51,362 bases of DNA from an uncultured Bacteroides sp. (GCA_949288585.1 CASEKR010000016.1:1-51362), one strand, 5' to 3'; shown: positions 25,098 to 31,720, counted from the first letter of the stretch. Translations and numbers: made by a program. The notes: generated by a model not told the origin, from the letters alone.

Positions 25098-25580
25098 AGA
25101 GCGGATGCCGGAGAAAAAAGCCTGAGCTTCCGCGACGAGTTCCCGTTTCTCGACAAGCCCGGATGCCCCATGGAGCTGGAAGCCCTTGCCAGCCGCAAGT
25201 TCACCAAGTACCGGGCTTACGTCCGTCTGCATCAGAAGCTGCGCGGATGTGCCGGACTGGCGGAATGCGCCGAGACGGCGGGCGAGCTGGTAGACAACTA
25301 CATCGACAACCGCCTTATCTGGCAAGAGCTAACGTGGTACCAAGAACACGGCTCGCTGTTGGGCAAGCATCCCGCCTTCGCCGAGTTCCGCCGCCGCAAA
25401 AAGCTGGTGAACATGCCGGTCAAGAAGCTGATGACACGGCTGCGGCAGGTGGAGATGAACATCTGGCGTGTGAAAAGCGAACTGGCAAAGGGTGACAAGC
25501 CCCACCTCGACGCCGTGCGCCGCGAACGGATGGCAGGCTACGAGAAAGAACGGGCAGACATCCTGAGATTATTAGAGTAA
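25094..25580 (+). pseudogene. Hypothetical head-region protein, frameshifted near its start
   Basis: The ATG at 25094 overlaps the glycosyltransferase stop (ATGA), but its frame runs out of register at a run of six A (25114-25119). Removing one A would join MKSGCRRK to SLSFRDEFPFLDKPGCPMEL, and the body then continues (KFTKYRAYVRLHQKLRGC, later NIWRVKSELAKGDKPHLDAV) to 25580. As it stands, only the ATG at 25170 opens the body frame (136 aa). Helical, charged, no named domain. Explanations: real indel, sequencing error, transcriptional slippage, or use of the 25170 start. Confidence 0.6.
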
Positions 25581-25586
25581 TAAAAG

Positions 25587-25656
25587 AAACGCAGATTGAC
25601 ACAGATTCACGCAGATTAAAATCTTTATCCGAGAAAATCTGCGTCAGTCTGCGTTT
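25587..25656. repeat. Intergenic inverted repeat of ACGCAGATT units
   Basis: AAACGCAGATTGACACAGAT- (25587-25607) and its near complement AATCTGCGTCAGTCTGCGTT- (25636-25656) match at 19 of 21 positions. CGCAGATT recurs directly within. Such CGCAGATT-rich repeats are, to my knowledge, dispersed in Bacteroides genomes. May also end transcription. Confidence 0.65.
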
Positions 25657-25674
25657 TAAATAAAACCAATCACC

Positions 25675-26031
25675 ATGAATTCAGAAGTGACCGGATACGA
25701 CCGCTGGCATGACAGTCCAGAATGGATGTCGCAAATCGACATTGACGAATACGAACGGCTCGCCGGCATCGGCTACCGCCCCGAACAGATTGCCATGTAC
25801 TACAAGATACCGCAGAAAGACTTCCTGTGGTACTTCCACCTCATAGGCAGTCCGCTGAAGTACCACTACGACCGGGGTCAGCTGCTCCAGCAAGCCAAAG
25901 AGGGGCTATCAATGTCCGCCGCTGCACAGACCGGAGAGAACGTGACACAGGCACAGCGGTTTGACAAGTTCCGCAAATCGATAGGTTATAAAAACAGCAT
26001 CAACAAGATATTCTTCGATGATATCGGGTAA
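25675..26031 (+). CDS. Small terminase-like or packaging-region protein, 118 aa
   Basis: A 118-aa protein: Trp/Asp-rich start (GYDRWHDSPEWMSQ) then a predicted helix-turn-helix (YERLAGIGYRPEQIAMYYKI then KDFLWYFHLIGSPL) and a helical C-terminus. Site-specific DNA-binding fold plus proximity to the large terminase make it a candidate terminase small subunit. The 207-aa protein next door is the other candidate. Confidence 0.5.
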   Translation: MNSEVTGYDRWHDSPEWMSQIDIDEYERLAGIGYRPEQIAMYYKIPQKDFLWYFHLIGSPLKYHYDRGQLLQQAKEGLSMSAAAQTGENVTQAQRFDKFRKSIGYKNSINKIFFDDIG

Positions 26032-26033
26032 TC

Positions 26034-26080
26034 TAAATAGTAAATCGTAAATAGCTAAATAGTAAATCGTAAATAGCCGA
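26034..26080 (+). repeat. AAATAGTAAATCGT spacer repeats
   Basis: Tandem imperfect units of AAATAGTAAATCGTAAATAG fill the gap before the next ATG. Related units occur at 22094-22125, 37015-37060, 41472-41508 and 45450-45480. Confidence 0.8.
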
Positions 26081-26081
26081 C

Positions 26082-26705
26082 ATGTTCGAAAAATCCCACT
26101 ACGAAACCTTACAAGACTACCTTGCCAGCGGCTGCACCCTGGAGCTGACCGCCGAAGAACTGGACTACTACAATGCCCTTTACGCCTTGGTGGGCATCCA
26201 TCGCAAGTACGGCAAGGACAATGCCATAGCCTTCCTGATGCACAAGCCGTTCTGCATAGACCGGGGCAGGGCGCGGCAGATGTACGCCGAAGCCCTCAAC
26301 CTGTTCTACCTGAACGACACGGTGGAGAACGACGCCTACCGCAGCATCCTCTTCGACAACCTGCAGAAGGCAGCCCTCGCCGTGCTGCAGAACGCCACCT
26401 CGGCAAAAGACATGGAGGTGTACGGCAACCTGCTGGTGCAGGCCGCCAAGGTGAAGCAGCTCGACAAGCCCGACCCCGTGAAACTGAAGCAGGTGGACGA
26501 GAAGCCTATCAAGTGGTACGACCTCAGCCCCGAATCGGTAGGGCTTCCGGCGGCAAACCGTCAGAACCTGGCACGGCAGATCGACCAGATGCAGGACCTG
26601 CCCGAAGGCGAGAAGGTGCGCCTGCGCCGGGATGCCAACATAGAAGACATTAATTTTGAAGAAATGCTCGATGACACGCAAGAGAAAACTAAGGATTACG
26701 AATGA
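26082..26705 (+). CDS. Packaging-region protein, candidate terminase small subunit, 207 aa
   Basis: Helical acidic protein that overlaps the large terminase gene by about 35 bases. N-terminal part has ELTAEELDYYNALYALVGIH and YGKDNAIAFLMHKPF; the middle RGRARQMYAEALNLFYLNDT looks like a DNA-binding helix pair. The overlap with the large terminase is typical of small terminase subunits. No catalytic motifs. Identity uncertain because the 118-aa neighbour is an alternative. Confidence 0.55.
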   Translation: MFEKSHYETLQDYLASGCTLELTAEELDYYNALYALVGIHRKYGKDNAIAFLMHKPFCIDRGRARQMYAEALNLFYLNDTVENDAYRSILFDNLQKAALAVLQNATSAKDMEVYGNLLVQAAKVKQLDKPDPVKLKQVDEKPIKWYDLSPESVGLPAANRQNLARQIDQMQDLPEGEKVRLRRDANIEDINFEEMLDDTQEKTKDYE

Positions 26706-28425
26706 CGTAGAGGTGCGCTATGCCAACTGGATGGCGCAGCTCATCGCCGTGATGCAGCCCTGGAGCCTGTACTGGATTGCCGGGCGTGCCAGTGCCAAGA
26801 CGGTGCAGGTATTGGCGGAACGGGTGCAGGAGGTGGCGCACGACTGCCCCGGAGCACCCTTCGCATGGGTGGCGGACACCTACAGCGACCTGCACAAGAA
26901 CGTCATCCCCTCGCTCATCGACGGGCTTTCGCTGCTGGGATGGATGCCCGACGTGCACTTCGTCATCAACCGCGAGCCGCCGCGCGAGTGGAAGCAGCGC
27001 ATGTACAACGTCTGCACCGACTGGCGCAACACCATGGTGTTCTATACCGGGTTCAACTTCACCTTCATCTCGCTCGACCGTGCAGCCATCGGCGCGGGAC
27101 GCTCCTACGTGGGCGTGTTCGGCGACGAGGTGAAGTATTTCCCCGAAGAGAAGTTCACCAACCTGCTGAAGGCGGTGCGCGGCTTCCGGGTGAAGTACGG
27201 CGACTCGGTGTGGTACCGCAGCCGCACGCTCACCACCGACATGCCCAACCCCAACCACCTGGGCGAGTACGACTGGATATTGAAGCTCGCCCGGCAGAAC
27301 GACAAGCAGCGCATCCTGCTCGCCCTCCGTGCCGGCTTCGTCTACAACGACACCAAGCGCGAATACCTGTCACGGCTTCAGGAATACAACAGCCTGAAGG
27401 CGGACGCGCGCACCGACCCTGCCGTGCGCCCCGCCCTGGCGGATGCCGAACGCCAGATGATGCTGGCACGGCGCACCATGGAGCGGTGGGAACGGCGGTG
27501 GGTGAAGACCCGCCGCGGCGTGTCGTTCTTCTTCATCTCGTCCTCGTATGTCAACGTCGACATCCTGGGTGAGGACTGGTTCAACGACGAGTTTGCCGAA
27601 GGGCTGGAGGGCGCGGCATGCAACATCCTCTCGGTCATCCCCAAGCTCGAAGCCTCGCAGATGTTCTACTGCAACCTCTCGATGAAGAACTTCTATGCCG
27701 ACGGATTCCTGAACGAGGTCATCGAGCAGCACCCCTTCGGCTGGGAGCAGGACTGCACCGTGCTGCGCTACCTCGACCCGGGGCGTCCGCTGGAGGCAGG
27801 CATGGACGCCGGCAACATGCTCAGCATGGTGTTCGGGCAGCAGGCGGGACGCGTGATGCGCATCCTCAAGGAGCTGTACACCCTGCCCCCGCAGAACGTG
27901 CGCGACCTGGCAGACAAGTTCCTCGCCTACTTCAAGCCCCACCGCCGCAAGCTGCTCAAGCTCTACTACGACCGCTCGATGAACAACTACAAGCGCGTCA
28001 GCACCGACATGGCAAGCCAGATAAAGAAAGCCATCGAGACCGATGCCGAAGGGAGGCGCACGGGCTGGACGGTGCAGCTCATGTCGTTGGGGCAGGGCAA
28101 TATCTCCAGCAACTTGGAGTACCGGTTCTTCATGGACCTGCTGCCGGGCAACCTCGCCCGCCAGCTCTACACCCTGCTCATCGACCAGCACAACTGCCCC
28201 AACCTGAAGAGCGAGATGGAGGTGACCCGCACCAAGGCGAAGGTGAACGAGCGCGACAACACCACGCAGATAGTCAAGGAGAAGACCGGCGACAAACTGC
28301 CCGTACACCGCCTGCCCCGTGAGAGTACCAACCTGACCGACGCGCTGAAGTATTTCGTGCTGCGCCCCGAAGTGGTGCGTATGTGGCAGAGCCGGAGCAA
28401 GCTGAGCGGGGCAGCATACTTATAA
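26671..28425 (+). CDS. Terminase large subunit
   Basis: A 584-aa DNA-packaging motor. The ATPase domain has a variant Walker A YWIAGRASAKT (about residues 30-40) and Walker B VGVFGDEVKYF (about 145-155). The C-terminal nuclease region has a conserved acidic start GMDAGNMLSMVFG (about 370) and YYDRSMNNYKR. The usual glycine before the Walker lysine is Ala here, a deviation seen in some phage packaging ATPases. I prefer ATG 26671 (MTRKRKL) to a TTG at 26656. A transcription terminator follows at 28487. The placement after, rather than before, the capsid genes is unusual. Confidence 0.85.
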   Translation: MTRKRKLRITNDVEVRYANWMAQLIAVMQPWSLYWIAGRASAKTVQVLAERVQEVAHDCPGAPFAWVADTYSDLHKNVIPSLIDGLSLLGWMPDVHFVINREPPREWKQRMYNVCTDWRNTMVFYTGFNFTFISLDRAAIGAGRSYVGVFGDEVKYFPEEKFTNLLKAVRGFRVKYGDSVWYRSRTLTTDMPNPNHLGEYDWILKLARQNDKQRILLALRAGFVYNDTKREYLSRLQEYNSLKADARTDPAVRPALADAERQMMLARRTMERWERRWVKTRRGVSFFFISSSYVNVDILGEDWFNDEFAEGLEGAACNILSVIPKLEASQMFYCNLSMKNFYADGFLNEVIEQHPFGWEQDCTVLRYLDPGRPLEAGMDAGNMLSMVFGQQAGRVMRILKELYTLPPQNVRDLADKFLAYFKPHRRKLLKLYYDRSMNNYKRVSTDMASQIKKAIETDAEGRRTGWTVQLMSLGQGNISSNLEYRFFMDLLPGNLARQLYTLLIDQHNCPNLKSEMEVTRTKAKVNERDNTTQIVKEKTGDKLPVHRLPRESTNLTDALKYFVLRPEVVRMWQSRSKLSGAAYL

Positions 28426-28486
28426 TATAACACATACAAGCAGCTTTCTTTTTTCTCATTGTTTTTTTGTTTTCTTTTTTCTTCCC

Positions 28487-28522
28487 AGCCCGACGGTCCG
28501 TGACGGATAGCCGGGCTTTCTT
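28487..28522 (+). terminator. Terminator after the terminase gene
   Basis: AGCCCG (28487-28492) pairs with CGGGCT (28512-28517), followed by TTCTTCGTTT; preceded by a long pyrimidine-rich run (28444-28485). Confidence 0.55.
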
Positions 28523-28844
28523 CGTTTCGTAGCGTGTTTTCGTCATATTTCCGAGCCGCACGCACGGCTTGCAATTGCAGCAGCCCGACGGCGCGGCTCG
28601 GGCTTCGCAGGCTTAGAATGCCGTGTTTTTGCGCACACGGAGGGGTTTCCGCCTTGATTCTCTTTGGCTTTCCGCTTCCCGCTGTGCCGTTTTTGCAGCA
28701 AAAACTGCCCGATTCCGTCCCGCGCTCCGCCTGATGGAGCGCAAGGCAGCACGGAAGGCGGACGGACACACCGCGGAATACTGCCTGATGTACCGTGGAA
28801 CATCGGGCTTCGCTCCATGGAACACACCGCACGGCAAGGGCATA
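28523..28844. other. Gene-free, hairpin-rich GC segment
   Basis: No convincing gene on either strand in about 320 bases. Several perfect hairpins: CCGAGCCG/CGGCTCGG (28551-28601), CCGTGT/ACACGG (28621-28640), GTTTTTGC-A-GCAAAAAC (28689-28705), GCGCTCC/GGAGCGC (28722-28742). Could be a structured RNA or a dispersed Bacteroides repeat. Short frames here resemble each other on both strands and are not believable proteins. Confidence 0.5.
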
Positions 28845-28879
28845 AAAAAGCCCGTTCCGGTAAAAGGAACGAGCTTTTT
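28845..28879. terminator. Bidirectional terminator
   Basis: AAAAAGC-C-CGTTCC, 7-base loop, GGAACG-A-GCTTTTT. The leading A-run and trailing T-run make it work both ways; on the minus strand it ends the HU-like gene. Confidence 0.8.
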
Positions 28880-28896
28880 CCCCTTCGAAAGACGAT

Positions 28897-29358
28897 TTAC
28901 GCTTTCGCCGCTTCAAGGTCAACGGTGCTCAACCCCTCCTTCTCTGCTTTCAAGGTGGCTGCCTGTGCCGTGCGGCTGGATACGGGGTTGAACTTCGCCT
29001 TCTTCAGCAAGCCGTCGAAATCCGTTCCAGGCGTGAACACTACATTGATTCCCTTAATGTTGGCTGCGGTGAACGCTTTCAGGTTTTCCGCCCCGGTGGA
29101 ACTGAGCGAAATCCAGAAGTCGCCCAGTTCGCCAAGCTGCACTTTCTTGCCTTCTAAAAGCATCTCTACGAGGCATTCGCACATGTCGGAGATGACACCC
29201 TGCACCGTTCCACGGCTGTACACGCCGTTGTGGTCGGCGATGTGGCGCACAAACTTACTGAACGTCATCACTTCGCTGATTTGGGCTTTTGCATACGCTT
29301 TTTCAGGAGCCATTTCGTCTTGGGGGTTGCCAATCAGGCATACAGAATAGTTGATCAT
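28897..29358 (-). CDS. HU/IHF-like DNA-binding protein
   Basis: A 153-aa protein with the HU-like (HU-HIG type) layout found in Bacteroidales: helical N-terminus, KFVRHIADHNGVYSRGTVQG, the beta-arm region KKVQLGELGDFWISLSSTGA (about 70-90) and an Ala/Lys-rich tail. Members bind and bend DNA; phage copies may assist recombination, replication or packaging. Encoded on the minus strand, opposite to the virion genes, with its own -7 box at 29411-29418 and a terminator at 28845. It is therefore expressed independently of the lytic operons, perhaps in the lysogen. Confidence 0.8.
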   Translation of the reverse strand: MINYSVCLIGNPQDEMAPEKAYAKAQISEVMTFSKFVRHIADHNGVYSRGTVQGVISDMCECLVEMLLEGKKVQLGELGDFWISLSSTGAENLKAFTAANIKGINVVFTPGTDFDGLLKKAKFNPVSSRTAQAATLKAEKEGLSTVDLEAAKA

Positions 29359-29410
29359 AGATTGTAAGGTTTTAAAGGTTGCGCCGCAGCACCATTGCTC
29401 CGGCCGGGTG

Positions 29411-29418
29411 CAAAGGTA
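29411..29418 (-). promoter_or_regulatory. -7 box for the HU-like gene
   Basis: TACCTTTG on the minus strand, about 55 bases upstream of the start codon at 29358. No GTCCTTT or TTTG box is seen at the expected distance. Confidence 0.5.
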
Positions 29419-29453
29419 AGGCTAAGGGGCGGAATCCGTACACCGGCGTGCGC

Positions 29454-29699
29454 TCATTCCGCTGCACGGCGCGTGCAGTCGGCGGCGAAGCGTTTCAGCA
29501 GGGCGTACACCTTGCGCTCGGAGATGCGGTATTTCACGGCAAGCACGGTCACGGCGTAGGTCACCTTCTCGCCCCGCCGGCGCATGGACGTATATTCGAT
29601 GTAAAGGTCGATGTATTTGCAGTCGTCCGCCTTTACGCCGGCGGCAACGAGCTTGGCGATGAGTTCGCGGTTGAACTCCAGTATTTCGAAAAGGGTCAT
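29454..29699 (-). CDS. Small helix-turn-helix protein, 81 aa
   Basis: Start at 29699 (MTLFEILEFNRELIAKL); longer upstream versions would cross the promoter. The C-terminal part VTVLAVKYRISERKVYALLK is a plausible helix-turn-helix. The ATG directly follows a perfect hairpin and nine T, so its translation or transcription may be gated by that structure. Role unknown; by size a phage regulator. Confidence 0.65.
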   Translation of the reverse strand: MTLFEILEFNRELIAKLVAAGVKADDCKYIDLYIEYTSMRRRGEKVTYAVTVLAVKYRISERKVYALLKRFAADCTRRAAE

Positions 29700-29747
29700 A
29701 AAAAAAAAGCGGGAGCTTCTTGTTTCCTCCCGCCACGGGCAAAGATA
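29700..29747 (-). promoter_or_regulatory. Promoter plus attenuator-like hairpin in a leader
   Basis: On the minus strand: TATCTTTG (29747-29740), then GCGGGAG/CTCCCGC stem (29733-29709) with an 11-base loop, then nine T (29708-29700) and immediately the ATG. A terminator placed between promoter and gene. A CCTTTC lies 19 bases upstream of the -7 box. Confidence 0.65.
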
Positions 29748-29809
29748 GCATAAAGTTTTGTAACAGAAAGGAAAAACGCCCGGAAATTGCGCGTTTGCCG
29801 GATTTTGCT

Positions 29810-29817
29810 TACATTTG
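29810..29817 (+). promoter_or_regulatory. -7 box for the structured RNA
   Basis: TACATTTG; the -33 region (ATTGC) is a weak match. The transcript would begin about 29824. Confidence 0.5.
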
Positions 29818-29823
29818 CGGTGC

Positions 29824-29938
29824 CCAATCAATCAACGAACGAACATGAACCCCTTTTCAACGCGTAACCCGTAGCCAATCGGGTTAAGGTAAATCGTCGA
29901 ACCTTTGGGCACGCGTTGGAGAGGGGTTCGCCCTTTTT
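29824..29938 (+). ncRNA. Three-way-junction structured RNA
   Basis: A 19-bp closing helix pairs 29847-29865 with 29911-29929 (two or three G-U pairs). Inside are two hairpins: AACCCG/CGGGTT (29866-29885, loop TAGCCAAT) and AAGGT/ACCTT (29886-29905). GGGC (29907-29910) in the junction can pair with GCCC (29930-29933) just past the closing helix, directly before TTTTTT: a pseudoknot or alternative terminator. A 9-codon frame MNPFSTRNP starts inside. No protein explains this conservation-like structure. Followed at once by a small Pro-rich frame. Confidence 0.6.
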
Positions 29939-29946
29939 TAGTATTT

Positions 29947-30042
29947 ATGGGAAAGTTACCGCCAAAGATACCGGATACTACGCCGCGTCCGCAGCCCACT
30001 CCGGTGCCAGGGACGATAAAACGTCCGCCTAAAGGAAAATAA
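29947..30042 (+). CDS. Proline-rich micro-protein, 31 aa
   Basis: ATG 8 bases after the U-tract of the structured RNA opens MGKLPPKIPDTTPRPQPTPV, then PGTIKRPPKGK and stop. Eleven of 31 residues are proline and the rest mostly Lys/Arg/Thr, unlike random translation of this region. It converges on and overlaps by 14 bases the end of the membrane-protein gene on the other strand. Position suggests that the RNA upstream is its control region. Function unknown. Confidence 0.45.
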   Translation: MGKLPPKIPDTTPRPQPTPVPGTIKRPPKGK

Positions 30043-30595
30043 AGATGAAATAAGACAGCATGGCGGCGCAGATGCCGTAAAGAATGGATTTAAGCGACCG
30101 ACCGAACAGCCGGACACGGCGGCTGTTCACTTGTTCCTGCCAGCGTATGGATTGTTCCAGCTGGTTGAGTTCGTCACGCAAGACAAGGCGCATCTGCATG
30201 TCGTCGTCCGACGATTCGCCATCGGTAGTGAACGAAACGGCATATTCGTTGGGCTGGGAATCCTTGACCGTATTTCCCAATGGCATATAGTCGCGGGGCA
30301 TAACCACTTTCATCATCCAGAACGTGGATAAGGCTGTACCGGCAAGTAGGAACCATACGGGCACCGTTCGCCACGCTAAATCCGGATGAGTGAATACGTA
30401 AGCGCAAAGCAAGGTGAGCAGGGTGGCATAAATGGCAAGGGTCTTGTAAGCCCTCTCAGTGGTGTCGTTTGCCTGTTTCTGATAGTCGGCAAGACGCTTT
30501 TGGGCATTGTCGTAGAACAGCTTCAATACGTCCAGCGACAAGTAAAAAGCTGTCTCGGTAGTCACTTTGTAGATTGGGGGGACGAACGGTTTCAT
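30029..30595 (-). CDS. Three-TM membrane protein, possible exclusion or defense effector
   Basis: A 188-aa protein: N-terminal helix, a two-helix membrane hairpin (about residues 48-68 and 78-97), an 65-residue charged cytoplasmic part with DDDMQMRLVLRDELNQLEQS, and a C-terminal membrane helix (about 168-188). The layout helix-2TM-helix-TM resembles Pycsar-type and SLATT-type membrane effectors, but I cannot establish homology. It is encoded on the minus strand in a lytic region, downstream of a 73-aa partner gene with its own promoter: the pattern of a lysogenic-conversion (moron) cassette. Superinfection exclusion is a reasonable alternative. Confidence 0.6.
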   Translation of the reverse strand: MKPFVPPIYKVTTETAFYLSLDVLKLFYDNAQKRLADYQKQANDTTERAYKTLAIYATLLTLLCAYVFTHPDLAWRTVPVWFLLAGTALSTFWMMKVVMPRDYMPLGNTVKDSQPNEYAVSFTTDGESSDDDMQMRLVLRDELNQLEQSIRWQEQVNSRRVRLFGRSLKSILYGICAAMLSYFIFIFL

Positions 30596-30610
30596 AAGAC
30601 AGTATGGTTT

Positions 30611-30832
30611 TTATTTTGTATCTGTTTCTCCGTTGGAGATATATCTATACAGTGTGTCCGCACGGCGTACGGTTTCGTTTATGTCATGGCTAAGGAGGCC
30701 GGTACTGATGATTTTTTCTACGCAGTATTTGCGCAAGCTAACTTCGTTCGGGTCTGTTATGGTGAAACCTCCGATTGTCAATCCATCGCCTAAGCCTTCT
30801 ATTTCTTCGGCAAGTTGTTCTCTTTCTGTCAT
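30611..30832 (-). CDS. Small acidic partner protein, 73 aa
   Basis: Start at 30832 (MTEREQLAEEIEGLGDGLTI), downstream of a -7 box at 30850-30857. Residues 1-15 helical, then a beta-like GFTITDPNEV and a helical C-terminus (CVEKIISTGLLSHDINETVR). No domain recognised. It precedes the three-TM protein by 15 bases on the same strand, so the two are co-transcribed and probably act together. Confidence 0.55.
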   Translation of the reverse strand: MTEREQLAEEIEGLGDGLTIGGFTITDPNEVSLRKYCVEKIISTGLLSHDINETVRRADTLYRYISNGETDTK

Positions 30833-30849
30833 AATCGTAATCTTTTCCG

Positions 30850-30857
30850 CAAATTTA
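30850..30857 (-). promoter_or_regulatory. -7 box for the membrane-protein cassette
   Basis: TAAATTTG on the minus strand, 18 bases before the start codon region of the 73-aa gene; TTTG occurs 22 bases further upstream. Divergent from the promoter at 30870. Confidence 0.5.
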
Positions 30858-30869
30858 CGCATTTTTCTC

Positions 30870-30900
30870 TTTGCCGTTCCAAAAACTATTCCTATATTTG
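30870..30900 (+). promoter_or_regulatory. Consensus Bacteroidales promoter
   Basis: TTTG (30870-30873), 19-base spacer, TATATTTG (30893-30900). Drives the short RNA at 30905. Confidence 0.8.
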
Positions 30901-30904
30901 CAGT

Positions 30905-30980
30905 GCCAAACTTAAATGTTGTTTCCACAACACCGCTGAGCATTCGGATAGATGCTCAATACGAAATTGGGCTTTTTTTA
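30905..30980 (+). ncRNA. Short leader or sRNA with antisense segment
   Basis: Begins GCCAAACTTAAA (30905-30916), exactly complementary to TTTAAGTTTGGC in the next leader (31084-31095). Two hairpins follow: GTTGT/ACAAC and TGAGCAT/ATGCTCA. It ends GGGCTTTTTTT and then ATGTCC, opening an 11-codon frame (30980-31015). Confidence 0.5.
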
Positions 30981-31056
30981 TGTCCATCGGTTTGCTCGCC
31001 TCATTTATGAGGTGACCAAATCCATATACGAAACTTACGGCTGTCTTTTCCCACAT

Positions 31057-31170
31057 TATATTTGCTCACGGGTAGGTACGATGTTTAAGTTTGGCGACTT
31101 CGGGAAACAGGCAGCCGTTCGTGTATCCATACGTAAACTTGCCTGTAAACAGCCAAACTTAAACATCGTA
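31057..31170 (+). promoter_or_regulatory. Promoter and 19-bp hairpin leader covering a start codon
   Basis: TATATTTG at 31057-31064. TACGATGTTTAAGTTTGGC (31077-31095) and its perfect complement GCCAAACTTAAACATCGTA (31152-31170) form a 19-bp stem. Nested inside are ACAGGCA/TGCCTGT (31107-31146) and GTAT/ATAC. The last base of the 3' arm is the A of the next gene's ATG, so the folded RNA would hide that start. Confidence 0.7.
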
Positions 31171-31173
31171 TGA
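31081..31173 (+). CDS. Upstream leader peptide, 30 aa
   Basis: Lies wholly within the hairpin leader: starts MFKFGDFGKQAAVRVSIRKL and ends KQPNLNIV. Its stop overlaps the next start (ATGA, 31170-31173), the same junction type as in the rest of the operon, so translating ribosomes would open the hairpin and reinitiate. Because of the palindrome the opposite strand also encodes MFKFG...PNLNIV, so coding evidence is weak; the coupling geometry is the main argument. Confidence 0.45.
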   Translation: MFKFGDFGKQAAVRVSIRKLACKQPNLNIV

Positions 31174-31412
31174 AAAAAGAACTGACCGCCGGAACGAAGA
31201 GCATTCCGGCTGCTCACGAAATGAATTTCGCGGGCAAACTCCGTGAACTCGTTAACCGGACGCTTCCGTCCGAATGCCAAATCCAGACAACGCAAGACGC
31301 ATGGTACGTGGGCGCCATCGGCGCGCTCTGCGTCACCTTCCTGTTCCCGCCAGCCGTGGCGGCAGCGGCTTATTGCGTGTATCGTGCCAAGAAGGAAGGA
31401 GGTGCGCGATGA
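31170..31412 (+). CDS. Small single-TM protein, first of the coupled operon
   Basis: An 80-aa protein: polar N-terminus, one membrane helix near residues 47-67 (VGAIGALCVTFLFPPAVAAA), and a short basic tail KKEGGAR. The last codons GAAGGAGGTGCGCGATGA contain a perfect AAGGAGG placed 6 bases before the next ATG, and the stop overlaps it. Could be a holin-like or anchor protein; not recognised. Its start is under the hairpin leader described above. Confidence 0.65.
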   Translation: MKKELTAGTKSIPAAHEMNFAGKLRELVNRTLPSECQIQTTQDAWYVGAIGALCVTFLFPPAVAAAAYCVYRAKKEGGAR

Positions 31413-31720
31413 AAACAATCGTTATCTGCGGAAAGGCCGGAACCGGAAAGACCCGTCTATGGAGAAAGCTTTGTTCCGAAAGCAACTTCGAAGCACCCTC
31501 CTCTATTCTTTATTATACACCCTCCAGACCTTGTGACTATGCGGTAGTAGAGGAAGCCGGACGTTACAGCATAGGGGCGCTGGAAGATTTTCACACGAAA
31601 GTGTCATCATCTGGGTACGTGAAAACGGTAATATACATCTTCCAGAAGATGCCTGCCGATGTGTCTTGGCTCGGACGATTCCTGAAAATCGGACTTGAAG
31701 AGGAAGGAGGCGCGCGATGA
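31409..31720 (+). CDS. Small P-loop nucleotide-binding protein
   Basis: A 103-aa protein with a textbook Walker A at its N-terminus, GKAGTGKT (residues 8-15), preceded by the beta strand KTIVIC. A Walker B-like strand YVKTVIYIFQ lies near residue 72. Much shorter than ordinary P-loop ATPases, so it is either a minimal kinase/GTPase-like protein or a truncated one that works with a partner. It looks like the N-terminal half of small zonula-occludens-like or kinase P-loop folds; unresolved. Ends EEEGGAR with a coupling Shine-Dalgarno site. Confidence 0.65.
   Translation: MKTIVICGKAGTGKTRLWRKLCSESNFEAPSSILYYTPSRPCDYAVVEEAGRYSIGALEDFHTKVSSSGYVKTVIYIFQKMPADVSWLGRFLKIGLEEEGGAR

Noticed and set aside
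25094-25123. dnaX-like -1 frameshift at A-AAA-AAG
   Set aside because: A -1 shift there meets a stop codon at once; the body needs the other frame.
28543-28843. Small proteins on the minus strand of the hairpin-rich segment
   Set aside because: Overlapping frames with Arg/Ser/Pro-rich sequence on both strands, no start context, explained by GC-rich structure.
29454-29831. 125-aa version of the small HTH protein
   Set aside because: The extra N-terminus would span the promoter, hairpin and U-tract.
30029-30832. Complete Pycsar or CBASS operon
   Set aside because: No cyclase or nucleotidyltransferase signature in the neighbouring 73-aa gene.
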